Shown piece after piece: positions 53,075-63,200 of a stretch of 64,000 nucleotides of DNA. The position numbers and the translations under genes were made by a program. Under the pieces are notes generated by a model. It was not told the origin of the DNA. It did not search any database and saw only the letters and a list, made by a program, of their open reading frames with translations. Each line of letters begins with the position of its first letter. Positions within the stretch are counted from its first letter, which is position 1. This DNA comes from Arsenicibacter rosenii (lineage in GTDB: Bacteria > Bacteroidota > Bacteroidia > Cytophagales > Spirosomataceae): NCBI RefSeq assembly GCF_001870735.1, contig NZ_MORL01000018.1, positions 49,576-113,575 of the forward strand. The letters run 5' to 3'.

Positions 53075-53494
53075 TTAATCTCTGAATCGTTCCCACTTGA
53101 TGAGCATGAATTTATCCCCGAGTTCGGTCACAATCATACCGGCGCTGGTCACGTTTTCCCGATTAGCAAAAAACTCAGACAACTCTTTGTGATTCAGTAT
53201 TTTATATGTCGGGTGGTAGATATTTTTTTCGGGTACTTTGATCTGGTATTTTTTCACCCAGTTCATAACCGAAACATGGCTAACGCCCAACAAACGCTCA
53301 ATCTCCCGAAAGCTAACTCCCTCTATATAAAGCTGTAAGGCTTTGATTACATAGTACGTGCTGATTCCTTTGCCAACTTTATCGACGGTAAAGTTATAGT
53401 TACACTGTTTACAGCGGAATCGCTGTCTTTCGTTGATGATTCCGTTTCGAACTGTATCTGTACAATCACATTTCGGACACTTAGGAGCAGCCAT
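53075..53494 (-). CDS. IS1 InsA-like zinc-ribbon/HTH protein, probably a domesticated regulator
   Basis: 139 residues. Zinc ribbon CPKC (about 5-8) ... RFRCKQCNYNF (about 26-36), then a helix-turn-helix (about 44-80: VIKALQLYIEGVSFREIERL, GVSHVSVMNWVKKYQ). This is the pattern of InsA from IS1, but InsA is about 91 residues. The C-terminal part here (about 85-139) has a helical-and-strand segment (HKELSEFFANRENVT, AGMIVTELGDKFMLIKW) that is not the IS1 DDE transposase. No terminal inverted repeats or insB gene were seen. It heads the minus-strand gene block with the porin and MFS genes. Its promoter carries two tandem copies of the regulon motif. Confidence 0.8.
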   Translation of the reverse strand: MAAPKCPKCDCTDTVRNGIINERQRFRCKQCNYNFTVDKVGKGISTYYVIKALQLYIEGVSFREIERLLGVSHVSVMNWVKKYQIKVPEKNIYHPTYKILNHKELSEFFANRENVTSAGMIVTELGDKFMLIKWERFRD

Positions 53495-53513
53495 GTTCAG
53501 GTTAATAGAGGTT

Positions 53514-53552
53514 TCTATAGCTATTTAGCAAATATATAGTAATTTAGCAAAA
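53514..53552 (+). promoter_or_regulatory. Tandem regulon motifs over the promoter of the InsA-like gene
   Basis: Plus strand copies TCTATAGCTATTTAGCAAAT (53514-53533) and TATATAGTAATTTAGCAAAA (53533-53552), repeating every 19 bp. An exact -7 box for the InsA-like gene, TATATTTG on the minus strand (53536-53529), lies inside the pair, so binding here would block it. The orientation is opposite to the gene, unlike at acs, prpE and porin. This fits autorepression. Confidence 0.65.
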
Positions 53553-53597
53553 TGAGAAAATTTAATCCCCAAATAGTTCTATTTACTCGAAAAAGAA

Positions 53598-53627
53598 AAA
53601 CGGTGCCGAGACGTCTCAGCACCGTTT
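53598..53627 (-). terminator. Terminator of the sulP-carbonic anhydrase operon
   Basis: Stem AAACGGTGC/GCACCGTTT (53598-53606 with 53619-53627); on the minus strand it is followed by a T-rich run. It lies 74 bp past the carbonic anhydrase stop. Confidence 0.75.
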
Positions 53628-53700
53628 ATTTCGTTCCCATTTTGCTTTCTAAAACACATTATTTACCCAATCAAGCAACCATTGGGTAAACCATGCTCAT

Positions 53701-54345
53701 TTAGTACAATACATTCGGGAAGCTGTAATGATAAATCGGATCTATTTCAGCTCCCGGTTCCAGACGAACAATGTCTTTGATTAACCCCGTGCGAAGGTCA
53801 AATACCCAGCCATGCAGAATCGGCCGCTGCTCACTATTCCAGGCCGATTGTACAATAGCGGTCTTGGCCAGATTATAGATCTGTTCCTGTACGTTTAGTT
53901 CTACCAGCCGGTCAAACCGTTCGGCCTCATCCTCAATATTCTCTAATTCAGGACGAAACTTTGCATAAACGTCCTTTATATTACGGATCCAGTTATCAAT
54001 TAAGCCCAGGTTATTAGGGGTCATAGCCGTTTTCACGCCACCACATCCATAATGTCCGCAAACAATGACGTGTTTTACTTTCAGGACTTCAACGGCATAC
54101 TGCAACACACTTAAGAGGTTCATATCTGTATGAACAACCAGGTTGGCGATGTTACGCTGAACGAAAATTTCACCGGGCTGTGCCCCTGTTACCTGCTCAG
54201 CAGGAACCCGGCTGTCTGCACAGCCAATCCAGAGGAATTTCGGCTTCTGATCAGCCGACAGTATATCAAAATATTCAGCGTCTGATGCAACTTTGTCTGC
54301 GGCCCACGCTTTATTAGCTAACAGCAGTTTCTCGTACTCTTGCAT
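53701..54345 (-). CDS. can: Beta-carbonic anhydrase
   Basis: 214 residues. Zinc ligands and active site of the beta class: cysteine and aspartate/arginine dyad in [11 protein letters not shown] near 42-52, then HYGCGGV near 97-103 with the second histidine/cysteine pair. Cytoplasmic. Known: interconverts CO2 and bicarbonate. It starts inside the end of the SulP transporter gene (32-bp overlap), so the two are translationally coupled; together they would take up and use bicarbonate. Confidence 0.95.
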   Translation of the reverse strand: MQEYEKLLLANKAWAADKVASDAEYFDILSADQKPKFLWIGCADSRVPAEQVTGAQPGEIFVQRNIANLVVHTDMNLLSVLQYAVEVLKVKHVIVCGHYGCGGVKTAMTPNNLGLIDNWIRNIKDVYAKFRPELENIEDEAERFDRLVELNVQEQIYNLAKTAIVQSAWNSEQRPILHGWVFDLRTGLIKDIVRLEPGAEIDPIYHYSFPNVLY

Positions 54346-55927
54346 GATTTCGGATGAGGCGTTTGTTTTGAGTTATACTAATCAATTCATACTTAATGTT
54401 TTGCGACCGCGCTGTTTCTGCATAATCTTCCAGCATACTGAAGATATCATGATCTATAAACGAAGCAGCATTGCCATCCACATAAACAGTGTCTCCCGGG
54501 CGAAGTGAGCTCAAGGCTTCTTTCAACTGTGGTTTACTGAGAAAATACATGTCTTTCTGAAACTTTATCATCACCTTCTGCCCGTCCCGGACAACCCGGA
54601 ATGTAGACTGGTAATTCGTATACAATACGAAAAAAATACCTACTACGGATCCCACCAGGATACCAATTAATAAGTCAGTGAACACAATTCCTATAACAGT
54701 AACCATAAACGGGATAAACTGGTTGACCCCATCTTTATACATTTTCTGAAAAATGGCCGGTTTTGCCAGTTTGTAGCCCACGGTTATCAACAAGGCCGCG
54801 AGACAGGCTAACGGAATCATATTCAGGACAAAACCACCCAGAAAAACGGCTAACAGCAATAATATACCGTGGGTAATGGCCGATACCCGTGTTTTGGCGC
54901 CTCCATACACATTTGCGGATGTACGGACGACAACCGATGTTACCGGTAATCCGCCAATCAGACCGGAAAGCATATTGCCGATGCCCTGGGCTACTAACTC
55001 TTTATCCGACGACGACACCCGGCGTTGCGGATCCAGACGATCCGAAGCTTCCAGATTCAGCAGCGTTTCCAGGCTGGCGACCAGCGCAATAGTGGCCGCC
55101 ACGGCATAAATCTGCGGATTACCCAGCATACTGAAATCAGGGAAATCAAAAATTGACAGAATACTCTGGCCAGGTTTCAGAATCGGAACCTGGACCATGT
55201 GCTGGTGGGCTGTGGTGCCCATATACCAATCCGGTTTGACGACCCGGAAAAGTTCATTCAGCCCTACCCCCAGACAAACTACTGCTAACGCGCCGGGAAA
55301 GTTTTGAAAAAAACGAACCTTCCGGCTTGCCATCCGTTCCCAGATAATCAACACAAGAAGAGCAGAAGCGCTGATGACAATTGCCCCGGGGCTTGCCGTG
55401 ACCATAGCGCGGTAAATTTCTGAAAGCGTATTTTCGCCATCGGCCAGCTGTTGAAACTCAAACTCGCCTTCATAATCATTATCCCGCCCCAGCGCATGCG
55501 GAATCTGCTTGAGAATAATGACAATTCCAATGGCGACCAGCATTCCTTTAATGACGCTGTCAGGAAAAAAACTACTGAAACGTCCGGCTTTTATAAGCCC
55601 GAGCACCAGTTGCAGCACACCTGCCAGCACAACCGCTACCAGAAAAGCCTCATAAGACCCTAACTTTGCAATCGAATCAGCAACAATGACGGCTAATCCG
55701 GCAGCCGGGCCGCTAACGCTTATTTCAGAACCAGACAGTATACCAATGATGATACCGCCAATCATACCTGCCACCAATCCCGAGAATAAAGGGGCTCCCG
55801 ATGCGAGAGCAATTCCCAGACATAACGGTAAGGCAACCAGAAAGACGGATAGCCCTGCGGGCAAATCAGCACTTAATAAGTTGGTCCGATAGTCACGAAA
55901 TGTTTGAAAAGGGTTTACGTTTGACAT
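54314..55927 (-). CDS. SulP-family transporter with STAS domain
   Basis: 537 residues: about 12-14 membrane segments (about 20-430) with the SulP signature region [23 protein letters not shown] near 23-45 and the [12 protein letters not shown] segment near 292-303. A short STAS-like C-terminal domain follows (about 445-535; [17 protein letters not shown]). Known SulP members carry sulfate, bicarbonate or other anions, and those fused or linked to carbonic anhydrase (BicA-like) carry bicarbonate. The overlapping carbonic anhydrase gene makes bicarbonate the best guess. Confidence 0.92.
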   Translation of the reverse strand: MSNVNPFQTFRDYRTNLLSADLPAGLSVFLVALPLCLGIALASGAPLFSGLVAGMIGGIIIGILSGSEISVSGPAAGLAVIVADSIAKLGSYEAFLVAVVLAGVLQLVLGLIKAGRFSSFFPDSVIKGMLVAIGIVIILKQIPHALGRDNDYEGEFEFQQLADGENTLSEIYRAMVTASPGAIVISASALLVLIIWERMASRKVRFFQNFPGALAVVCLGVGLNELFRVVKPDWYMGTTAHQHMVQVPILKPGQSILSIFDFPDFSMLGNPQIYAVAATIALVASLETLLNLEASDRLDPQRRVSSSDKELVAQGIGNMLSGLIGGLPVTSVVVRTSANVYGGAKTRVSAITHGILLLLAVFLGGFVLNMIPLACLAALLITVGYKLAKPAIFQKMYKDGVNQFIPFMVTVIGIVFTDLLIGILVGSVVGIFFVLYTNYQSTFRVVRDGQKVMIKFQKDMYFLSKPQLKEALSSLRPGDTVYVDGNAASFIDHDIFSMLEDYAETARSQNIKYELISITQNKRLIRNHARVRETAVS

Positions 55928-56033
55928 TGTTTCTTTACAATGAGTCGGTTATAACGAATAGAGTGGTTTTACCGGAATGTAAATTCCGGCAGAACAAAAT
56001 TAAAAAGAGATTAAAAGTAAACCATTTATTTAC

Positions 56034-57260
56034 TTGAAACCAGAAGAAATATTCCTCAACCCGGTTGAACAACACTTCATCAGGGAGCATTTAACGGATA
56101 ATGTACAGCAGTTAGTCCTGAAGTCGGGCAAGCATAAATCGCTGGATATAAAAAAGTTAGCCAATCAGATTGCTGCCCGGCAAAAAGCCAGATACAAGCT
56201 CCAGTCATGGTACGAAAATTTTTCACTTTTCTTCCCGTCTCCCCTATCTGTTGAACAGGCATCCTCGGAGCAAACGGCACTCTATAAAGCATCGCTCATT
56301 TCCGGTGACATATTACTTGATTTAACAGGGGGCATGGGTGTTGATACCTGGGCTTTTTCAAAGCAAGCTAACGTAGTCCTATACGCAGAGCGCGTTGCTG
56401 AGCTGGCAGCGATAACCGCTCATAACCTGCAGGCACTCGGCGCAACGAATGTGTCTGTACAGGCTATAGAGGGACCTGAACTGCTCCGCCAACAGCCAGG
56501 TGTCGCTGACTGGATTTACCTTGATCCCGCCCGTCGCGACGAGCATGGCGGAAAAGTAGTACGACTCACCGACTGTGAACCGGATGTAACAGCGCTATGG
56601 CCCTTGTTGCTTGAAAAAGGCCGGTCAATTATGATTAAAACGTCTCCTCTGCTAGACCTGGAAACCACCATCCGGCAATTACCCGGCCTGACTGATATTT
56701 ACATTGTTGCGGTCCGTAATGAGGTTAAAGAAGTACTGCTGATTAAGCGTCAGTTGATAACCGACGAACCGATTGGTTTCCATGCGGTCAATCTGTTATC
56801 AGATCAAACGGTTTCGTTTTCCTTTAAACGCGAAGAAGAACGGACGGTTGATGTTCAGTTTGCTGACCCGGAATCATATATTTATGAGCCCAACGCCGCT
56901 ATTTTGAAAGCCGGCGCTTTCCGCAGCCTTGCGGCACGGCTGAATCTGAAAAAGCTGGCGCCACACAGCCACTTGTATACCTCAACAGAACCAGTTACTT
57001 TTCCGTATGGGCGGACGTTTCTACTGAAAGGAATCTGCAAGCCGGACCGGAAAGCCCTCCAACCTTATGTAGCCGCAGAGAAAAAAGCAAACCTGACTGT
57101 CCGTAATTTTCCGCAACAAGTGGATGAGCTGAAAAAAAAGCTTGGTTTACGCGACGGTGGTGACATTTACATACTGGCTACGTCTCTAAAAAACGGAGAC
57201 AAAAAGTTACTGATTACTGAAAAATTAACTCCTTTAAATCATGAAACCACAAAATCGTAA
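56034..57260 (+). CDS. Class I SAM-dependent methyltransferase with THUMP-like C-terminus
   Basis: 408 residues from a TTG start at 56034 (no ATG or GTG keeps the N-terminus). N-terminal helical region (1-90), then a Rossmann methyltransferase core with LLDLTGGMGVDTWAFSK near 95-111 (SAM motif I) and DWIYLDPARRDEHGGKVV near 157-174. A C-terminal region (about 300-400) of the kind called THUMP-like follows, with RNFPQQVDELKKKLGLRDGG. Known: related proteins are thought to modify RNA, but the substrate is not established. It overlaps the next gene by 20 bp, so the two are cotranscribed. Confidence 0.85.
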   Translation: MKPEEIFLNPVEQHFIREHLTDNVQQLVLKSGKHKSLDIKKLANQIAARQKARYKLQSWYENFSLFFPSPLSVEQASSEQTALYKASLISGDILLDLTGGMGVDTWAFSKQANVVLYAERVAELAAITAHNLQALGATNVSVQAIEGPELLRQQPGVADWIYLDPARRDEHGGKVVRLTDCEPDVTALWPLLLEKGRSIMIKTSPLLDLETTIRQLPGLTDIYIVAVRNEVKEVLLIKRQLITDEPIGFHAVNLLSDQTVSFSFKREEERTVDVQFADPESYIYEPNAAILKAGAFRSLAARLNLKKLAPHSHLYTSTEPVTFPYGRTFLLKGICKPDRKALQPYVAAEKKANLTVRNFPQQVDELKKKLGLRDGGDIYILATSLKNGDKKLLITEKLTPLNHETTKS

Positions 57261-57966
57261 ACGTACTATCCTGCATACCCTCCGGGGGGCGGGTATCCGG
57301 AGTCTGGTGTTGTTCTGCACTTTTGCCTTTGCCTTCTCAGGGGCGCAGGCACAGGCTGTTTATGCCGGTGAGCAAGCGGTTGAAAAAGTAAATCTGCAAG
57401 GATATTTTCTGACCATCACCGCAGACAGCAAGCAACTGGAAAAAGAGTGGGAAGCGCAGCTACGCACGTTTGGCCGTGTCAATACCGCCCGCGGTGTTTA
57501 TCGGGTCACCAATGCTGATATTCCGTCGGTATCGACAGATCCGCTTAACCTGACCAGCCAGTTAAAAAGCTCGCGGGGTTCATCGACGCTGTTTGTGGCG
57601 TTTGATCTGGGTAGCGGTAATTTTATTAAGCCCGGCAACGGAAATTCGGCTGCTGCGGAGCAATTGCTGAAAGACTTTGCGGCCCAGGTGCAATACAATC
57701 AGGAAGTAAGGACGGCAGAGACTGCATTGGATGACGCGCAGAAAAATCACCAGAAAATGGTTCGCAACGGAGAGCGCCTTCAACGCGATCTGGATCGTAA
57801 TAAAAAGGAGAAAGAGACTCTTCTGCGGCGTATCGACGAAAATGCCAAGGAGCTTGACCAATTATTGAAAGACACCGAAACGAATAAAACCGATCAGTCA
57901 AACGCACTGACTGAAATGGAAAACAAGAAAAAGGCACTGGAAGTCGTAAAAACAAAAAAAAATTAA
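57241..57966 (+). CDS. Periplasmic coiled-coil protein, function unknown
   Basis: 241 residues. Signal peptide with a long basic n-region (KPQNRKR...) and core SLVLFCTFAFAFSGAQAQ. Residues about 35-135 hold a small folded domain (NLQGYFLTITADSKQLEKEW, KSSRGSSTLFVAFDLGSG), then a long Lys/Glu/Asn-rich coiled coil to the end. It overlaps the methyltransferase gene by 20 bp. No family recognised. A strong terminator follows. Confidence 0.75.
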   Translation: MKPQNRKRTILHTLRGAGIRSLVLFCTFAFAFSGAQAQAVYAGEQAVEKVNLQGYFLTITADSKQLEKEWEAQLRTFGRVNTARGVYRVTNADIPSVSTDPLNLTSQLKSSRGSSTLFVAFDLGSGNFIKPGNGNSAAAEQLLKDFAAQVQYNQEVRTAETALDDAQKNHQKMVRNGERLQRDLDRNKKEKETLLRRIDENAKELDQLLKDTETNKTDQSNALTEMENKKKALEVVKTKKN

Positions 57967-57982
57967 CGCCGTCCCGTCATCT

Positions 57983-58022
57983 ATAAGCACAAGGCCCGGA
58001 TTTTATCGGGCCTTGTGCTTAT
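57983..58022. terminator. Bidirectional terminator between convergent genes
   Basis: Perfect 16-bp stem (57983-57998 with 58007-58022), 8-nt loop. The stop codon of the minus-strand sce7725-like gene (58019-58021) lies inside the right arm, so the hairpin is part of that gene's end. Confidence 0.8.
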
Positions 58023-58939
58023 AAAAACTGCTGCATTAGTTCAAGGTGGTGCTTCAGACAAACCTTTTTCAGTCCACCCATATCCGGAAAGCTCCGTTGT
58101 TGATAGTATTCTTCAAAATCCTTTATGCCGGCTGTTTTTGAATTGAGCCCGTAGGCTTGTATAAACTTTATTAATTTCTCAAGTGCCTCCCCGAAGCGGG
58201 ATGTTGTACAGACAGACGTATCTTCTACCTCTTCTGAAATAAAATGTGCGATCCGAACGGCCTTACGGGTTGCAAACGTAAAGTGAATCGCCACGGCTTT
58301 AGGACCGCCGAGTTTTTCGATATAGTTCTGCCCTACGGTCAATAAATCCCCGAACCCCTGATAGCCGAGCTGACGGTAAGTCAGCGGCAGGTCGCTGAAA
58401 AACTCAAACGGCGGATGATTCGTCACCGGAACGCGTCGTACGAAACCATCGCGTACAAGTACACGGGGGTAATTTGTGAAGCGTTCCCGGTATGTTTCAG
58501 ATGTATGGTTGTCGAAAAAGATGTGATACTTTACCGATGGATCGTACACTAACGGCGACAGATTAACGCAGTCTGCCTGATGAATAATCACTTTCGGTAA
58601 TGCCGGATAAACATCAAAATAGTATTCAATCAGATCGGGTTGGGTGTCTGGCGTTACAATTATACCCAGCATCCCACGCTGAAAGTTTTTTCGTATTTTT
58701 TTCAGAATAGCTGTCTCTATCGCATACCGGCCAGCCGCTGTTGTCAGCGCACCCACTGTCGGATTCACAACCAGTACAAACGGTACGCCTTGTTCTGTTA
58801 ATTTCCGGAACGGATTCACCCGTCCTGTTTGTATGGGTTCAACAATTGGTATAGTGTGTGAATAATATGAGTTTCTGGTATACAGTTCTGTTAAGGCCAA
58901 TAGTTCACTTTGGTGTCCGCGTAAATAAGGGAAGTACAT
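58019..58939 (-). CDS. sce7725-family protein (orphan)
   Basis: 306 residues from ATG 58939, opening with the family signature MYFPYLRGHQSELLALTEL. The central part has PIVEPIQ near 34 and PKVIIHQADCVNLSPL, ending with an acidic helical region. Known: members are usually encoded beside an sce7726-type partner in accessory regions; their biochemical function is unsettled. No partner was found within the flanks here. Upstream is a 9-bp-arm inverted repeat over the likely promoter. Its place between housekeeping-type genes and an A/T-rich spacer suggests a small acquired insertion (inference). Confidence 0.75.
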   Translation of the reverse strand: MYFPYLRGHQSELLALTELYTRNSYYSHTIPIVEPIQTGRVNPFRKLTEQGVPFVLVVNPTVGALTTAAGRYAIETAILKKIRKNFQRGMLGIIVTPDTQPDLIEYYFDVYPALPKVIIHQADCVNLSPLVYDPSVKYHIFFDNHTSETYRERFTNYPRVLVRDGFVRRVPVTNHPPFEFFSDLPLTYRQLGYQGFGDLLTVGQNYIEKLGGPKAVAIHFTFATRKAVRIAHFISEEVEDTSVCTTSRFGEALEKLIKFIQAYGLNSKTAGIKDFEEYYQQRSFPDMGGLKKVCLKHHLELMQQFL

Positions 58940-58947
58940 AGCCAATC

Positions 58948-58975
58948 GATATTAACTTTTTTACCGGTTAATATC
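58948..58975. promoter_or_regulatory. Inverted repeat upstream of the sce7725-like gene
   Basis: GATATTAAC (58948-58956) with GTTAATATC (58967-58975), 10 bp between, 9 bp before the start codon region of the minus-strand gene. Candidate operator. Confidence 0.4.
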
Positions 58976-59254
58976 ATCACGACGTATAAAGTAACATGCT
59001 GATCATGTTTTTTTTTGCACTATTACGCCAACCAATTGTTAATCAATAGACTATATCAATACATTATGTAACCTACATTTTTATTTTCTGCATTTACTAA
59101 ATGATCCTGATTGCCTGTCAGCATCAAGCTTAAAATGATCATAAAAAAAAAATAAAAAAAATGGTCATTTTTCTGTTACATCTGTGATTCGGGTGATATT
59201 AACCCTTGTAGACAGTCCATCAAGATGTTTACTCTTTTACTTGCTTTAGGTGCT
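58976..59254. other. A/T-rich gene-free spacer
   Basis: About 280 bp of very A/T-rich sequence with poly-A tracts near 59142-59160. No gene or RNA was recognised. It differs in base composition from the coding neighbours. Confidence 0.5.
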
Positions 59255-59290
59255 AAAAAAACGACTCCCCGTATTGAGAGTCGTTTTTTT
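59255..59290. terminator. Bidirectional terminator after the cohesin-like protein gene
   Basis: Perfect 13-bp stem (59255-59267 with 59278-59290), 10-nt loop, A-run before and T-run after; it lies 25 bp past the stop of the minus-strand gene. Confidence 0.85.
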
Positions 59291-59314
59291 CTTTTCAACC
59301 TATTCACTCTGCTA

Positions 59315-60202
59315 TTATCGCGAAATTGTCAGATAATGAGTTACTTTCCGGCCATCACTTAGTTTTACCGTATAAAAATAAGTTCCGTCGGGAAGATTCT
59401 GTCCGGTCGTTCCCCGGCCATCCCAATCATTCTGATAGTCATCACTTGTATAGACTACAGCACCATACCGGTTAAATACTTTCAGGTCAACTGTAAGGCC
59501 TTTTGTATTTTTGATAACAAACTTATCGTTTATCATATCACCGTTCGGCGAAAATCCTTCCGGAACAAATAACGGTTCGTCAACGGTAAGATCCGTTGTA
59601 CCACCGGCATTACTACAAACCTTATTCATTGACTCTATAGCCAGATTAGTATATACGCCACCTGATTTAGCCAACGTTGAGACATACCCTTTACCTGTTT
59701 CCGAAGGTAACCATTCTTCCATCACTGTTTTGGGCAGGCTTTTATCGGTTAACCAGACAATTTCGGTTGGCATCGTCGTCTTCGTGTCAACATCAAATTC
59801 GATTGTTGCAATCGGTGTCCATTCCGTCAGAACTTTCTGTGCTTTTAAGCCATCTCCATTATAGAAAATGTTCAGTGACACAATACCTGTAGCAGCACTC
59901 TCCTGCGAGCCATTCAGGTTCTGTACCCCATAGTCATTGCTTCCCGAAAAATTCAGTTGTTTAACAAGGACCGGTTTTTTGAACACTTTGGCATCATACT
60001 GGAACCGGAAGTTTGCATTTCCGATCAGAAATGATGTTGTCGCAGACGACGCCTTAATTTCCAGATCGACCTGTGCTTTCTGCGTCGTACAGTTGATGTT
60101 TTTCTGCGTTATCCGTAAATCATACTGACCGTTTTGGCCGTAAACACGCTCTGCCAATAAGGCACTGGCAGCGATAAGGCATGAGACCAGAATCTTTTTC
60201 AT
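59315..60202 (-). CDS. T9SS type-B protein with cohesin-like N-terminal domain
   Basis: 295 residues from ATG 60202 (MKKILVSCLIAASALLAERVYGQ signal in two parts: MKKILVSCLIAASALL then AERVYGQ). Residues about 25-155 form a beta-sandwich with the cohesin-type pattern: AQVDLEIKASSA, FQYDAKVFKKPVLV, SLNIFYNGDG, and WTPIATIEFDVDT near the end. The C-terminal part is a CHU_C domain (about 215-295; FSPNGDMINDKFVIKNTK, VFNRYGAVVYTSDD). Known: cohesins bind dockerins. The gene just upstream ends in a dockerin-like module, so the two proteins could bind each other at the surface. The cohesin call is structural inference. Confidence 0.75.
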   Translation of the reverse strand: MKKILVSCLIAASALLAERVYGQNGQYDLRITQKNINCTTQKAQVDLEIKASSATTSFLIGNANFRFQYDAKVFKKPVLVKQLNFSGSNDYGVQNLNGSQESAATGIVSLNIFYNGDGLKAQKVLTEWTPIATIEFDVDTKTTMPTEIVWLTDKSLPKTVMEEWLPSETGKGYVSTLAKSGGVYTNLAIESMNKVCSNAGGTTDLTVDEPLFVPEGFSPNGDMINDKFVIKNTKGLTVDLKVFNRYGAVVYTSDDYQNDWDGRGTTGQNLPDGTYFYTVKLSDGRKVTHYLTISR

Positions 60203-60231
60203 ATGCTCAATGGGTTTTATCATGATTGAGG

Positions 60232-60258
60232 AGCAGACCGGCTCATCACCGGTCTGCT
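60232..60258. terminator. Hairpin between the giant repeat protein and the cohesin-like protein
   Basis: Perfect 10-bp stem (60232-60241 with 60249-60258), loop of 7. On the minus strand no T-run follows, so some readthrough into the next gene is likely. Confidence 0.45.
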
Positions 60259-60268
60259 ATTCTGTTCA

Positions 60269-63200
60269 TCAGTGAGGTACGCGTGAATAACGACCATTAT
60301 TTTTCTTCCACAACACACTGTCCTCCGCATTCACGTCGGCGTCCATGTTAAAGTCGCCAAACAGATACTGCAGGAACTGACCACTTTGTGACTGCCACAA
60401 CTGAGAGTCCTTCGAGTTAATATCGAAGTTATCGTTGAAGGTATTTTTCTTACCGTCAGCCGCATACATGAGCCACTTGTTACCAATCTGAATCTGACCG
60501 AATGACGGTGGATCCAGCACGATATACGAGTCTTGTGTAGTAAAGTCAAAACTGATCGTATTATTCGTTACCGCTACACTCTGTGGTGACATTACCCCAA
60601 CGTGGTTACGATGTTCAATTACTACATAGTAGCTGCCGGTTGGCAGGGTGAAGCAAGGCTGCACAAATGTGATTCTGCCATCATCATGCAACAAGCCTGC
60701 TGCGCGCCAGATTGCGGCCGGCGACTGTTCGCTGCTACGCAGAGACACAAGCACCCAATCTACTACCGTCGATGCATACGTAAAGCTTACCGGTGTCCCT
60801 TCGGTTCCCGTGTAATTCCACGGTGCTGTATTATACGGCTGACCAGCTGGTGTTGCTACCCCGAAGTTTGTATTCGTTCGCCGCTGGCCAGGTAACAAGC
60901 CTTGCTGATTCAGGATTGTGTTCATCCTTCCGGTCAGCGCATTATATGGCCCTTCCAGCAAGACTTTCACATTTACCGTTACACAAGCCTGTGGATTTGG
61001 CGAAACAATGATATATGCTGTCGCCTGCGCACACCCTGCTCCATTACAAACCTGATACACAAATTGATCTGTTCCGGTATATCCTGCAACAGGAGTATAG
61101 CTAAACGTACCATTTGCATTGATGATTACCTGGCCATGGACTGGTGCAGTAACCGGCTGTCTGGTATAGGTCAGTGTAGTGTTAGACGGATTTGTATCAT
61201 TATTTCCCAAAGAACCGCTAACCGGTATATTGACATTTGTAAAATACTGATCATCGAGTGCAATAGGCGGTTCGTTTGGCCCTTGTGGTCTGATAATAAT
61301 AGTCACAATTGCCGTATCGCATAACACCGGGCTCCCCTTATCACAGATACTATATTTGAAACTGTCGTTACCCTGATAATTCGGTGCCGGCGTATAGATA
61401 AACTTACCGGTTAAGGTATTCAGCACTACACTACCGTTTGCCGGACTTGTAAGTTGCACCGGTAAATCTGCCAGTGTACCATTATCGGTTGCCGGATTAT
61501 CGGGATCACTGTCATTTGCCTTAACATTGATGTCAATCGGCGTATTTACAAATGTCCTGACGTTATCATTGTTAGCAACCGGTTTATTATTCCCTGGACC
61601 ATTTTCTTTTAACACCTTGATTGTCACCAGTGCCGTTGCACAACTAGTCGGTGTATTACATGCCCGATATGGGAATGTAACAGTTCCGGTGAAGCCGGTT
61701 GGCGGTGTATAGGTATAGCTACCGTTGCTGGTGAGCGTTACCGTACCTGACGTAGGCTGACCGAGTAGCGTAGCCGTTAGTGGCAGACCATAACCAAGAT
61801 CATTTGTCAACACATTGCCTGGTACCGGCTGGTTAATCGGTGTTGTGTTGATATCATCAATGGCCAATGGCGTCTGTGCCGGATTACTCAGGATCGTCAC
61901 CGGTACCCGTACAGTGTCACACAGGTTTGTCCGGTTGTTACACAATACGACACAAATCTGATCGGTTGTGTTGTTTACACCCGGATTCGGCGTGTATGAT
62001 ACACAAACCTGCTTCGGCAGTTCAATCGCATTCACAGTTGCCGTCCCCTTAGTTGGGCCGGAACAGATTGCAGCCGTATGTGTACCCGATTCGGTATCTC
62101 TGTAAGGCAGGCAAATCTGCTTGGTTTGTCCAGGTTTCACTACAATCGGCGCATTTGTCAGGATTGGCTTAGATGGTTTCTGTGTTTCCGTAATTGTGAT
62201 CGGTACGACAGCCGAACTACAGCGATTCAACTGATCACACACTGTTACACAAACCGTATCAGAACCAGGTATACCGGTTGTGTTATTATATGTAATACAC
62301 AACTGTCCGTTCACAATAGCTACTGTTGCTGTTCCTTTCTGCGGACCACCGCAAATCGTTGCCGTCAGTTGATCCGTTGGAGAAACCTTCAGAACCGGCG
62401 TACAAACAGTTGTCGATGTACTTTGTGGCAACGTAATTGGTGTCACGACAATCTGTGGATTACCGGTTGGCGGATTAACCGGATCAACAATTGTAATTGG
62501 TACCCGAACGGTATCGCAAAGACCAGTCTGATCACAAACGATCAGACAAACCTGATCTTCTCCTACATAGTCCGTCGCCGGCGTATACGTGTAACACACT
62601 TGACGCGTAACATTATTCACCGCAGCACTTACTGTGCCATGAGCAGGTTGGCTACAAACGGTTACGTTATGCGTATCTGTCGGCGTATCAATGATCGGCA
62701 TACAGGCTACTACCGGATTGTTCTTTTCTGTTGTCTGTGACTGTCCTATCACTACCGGTGCCTTGAGACACACTGCTGAGGTACTAAGCACAGTAGCTAC
62801 GCGTGGCGGGCTGGTACAACTGTTCAGCGTTTGTGTTACCGTGTAGCTTAGTAATCCACTGACGGCAGGCAGTACTGTTACTGACGTACCGGTTGCAGCC
62901 GTCAAGCTTGGACCTGACCATGTAAATACCGCACCCGGTGATCCCGTAGCCGTTAAGGTCAGGCTGGCTGTATTACAGATGGTTGTCGACGATGGTTGTA
63001 CTGTCGGCGCGACGAGTGTACACGGTGTCGGCAGAATCGTGATCGGGATGATCACCTGCGTACACTGACCCGTCTGGTCACACACCTGCACACACATCGA
63101 TGTGCTGCCCGGAACGCTGCCCGGTGTGTAGGTCACACACAACACATGCGTCGTGTTGTTGACCCCTACCTGCGCGCCCCCTAAGCCCGGCGCACCGCAA

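Noticed and set aside
53075..53494. Intact IS1-family insertion sequence
   Set aside because: No transposase catalytic domain, no programmed-frameshift second frame and no terminal inverted repeats or target duplications are seen.
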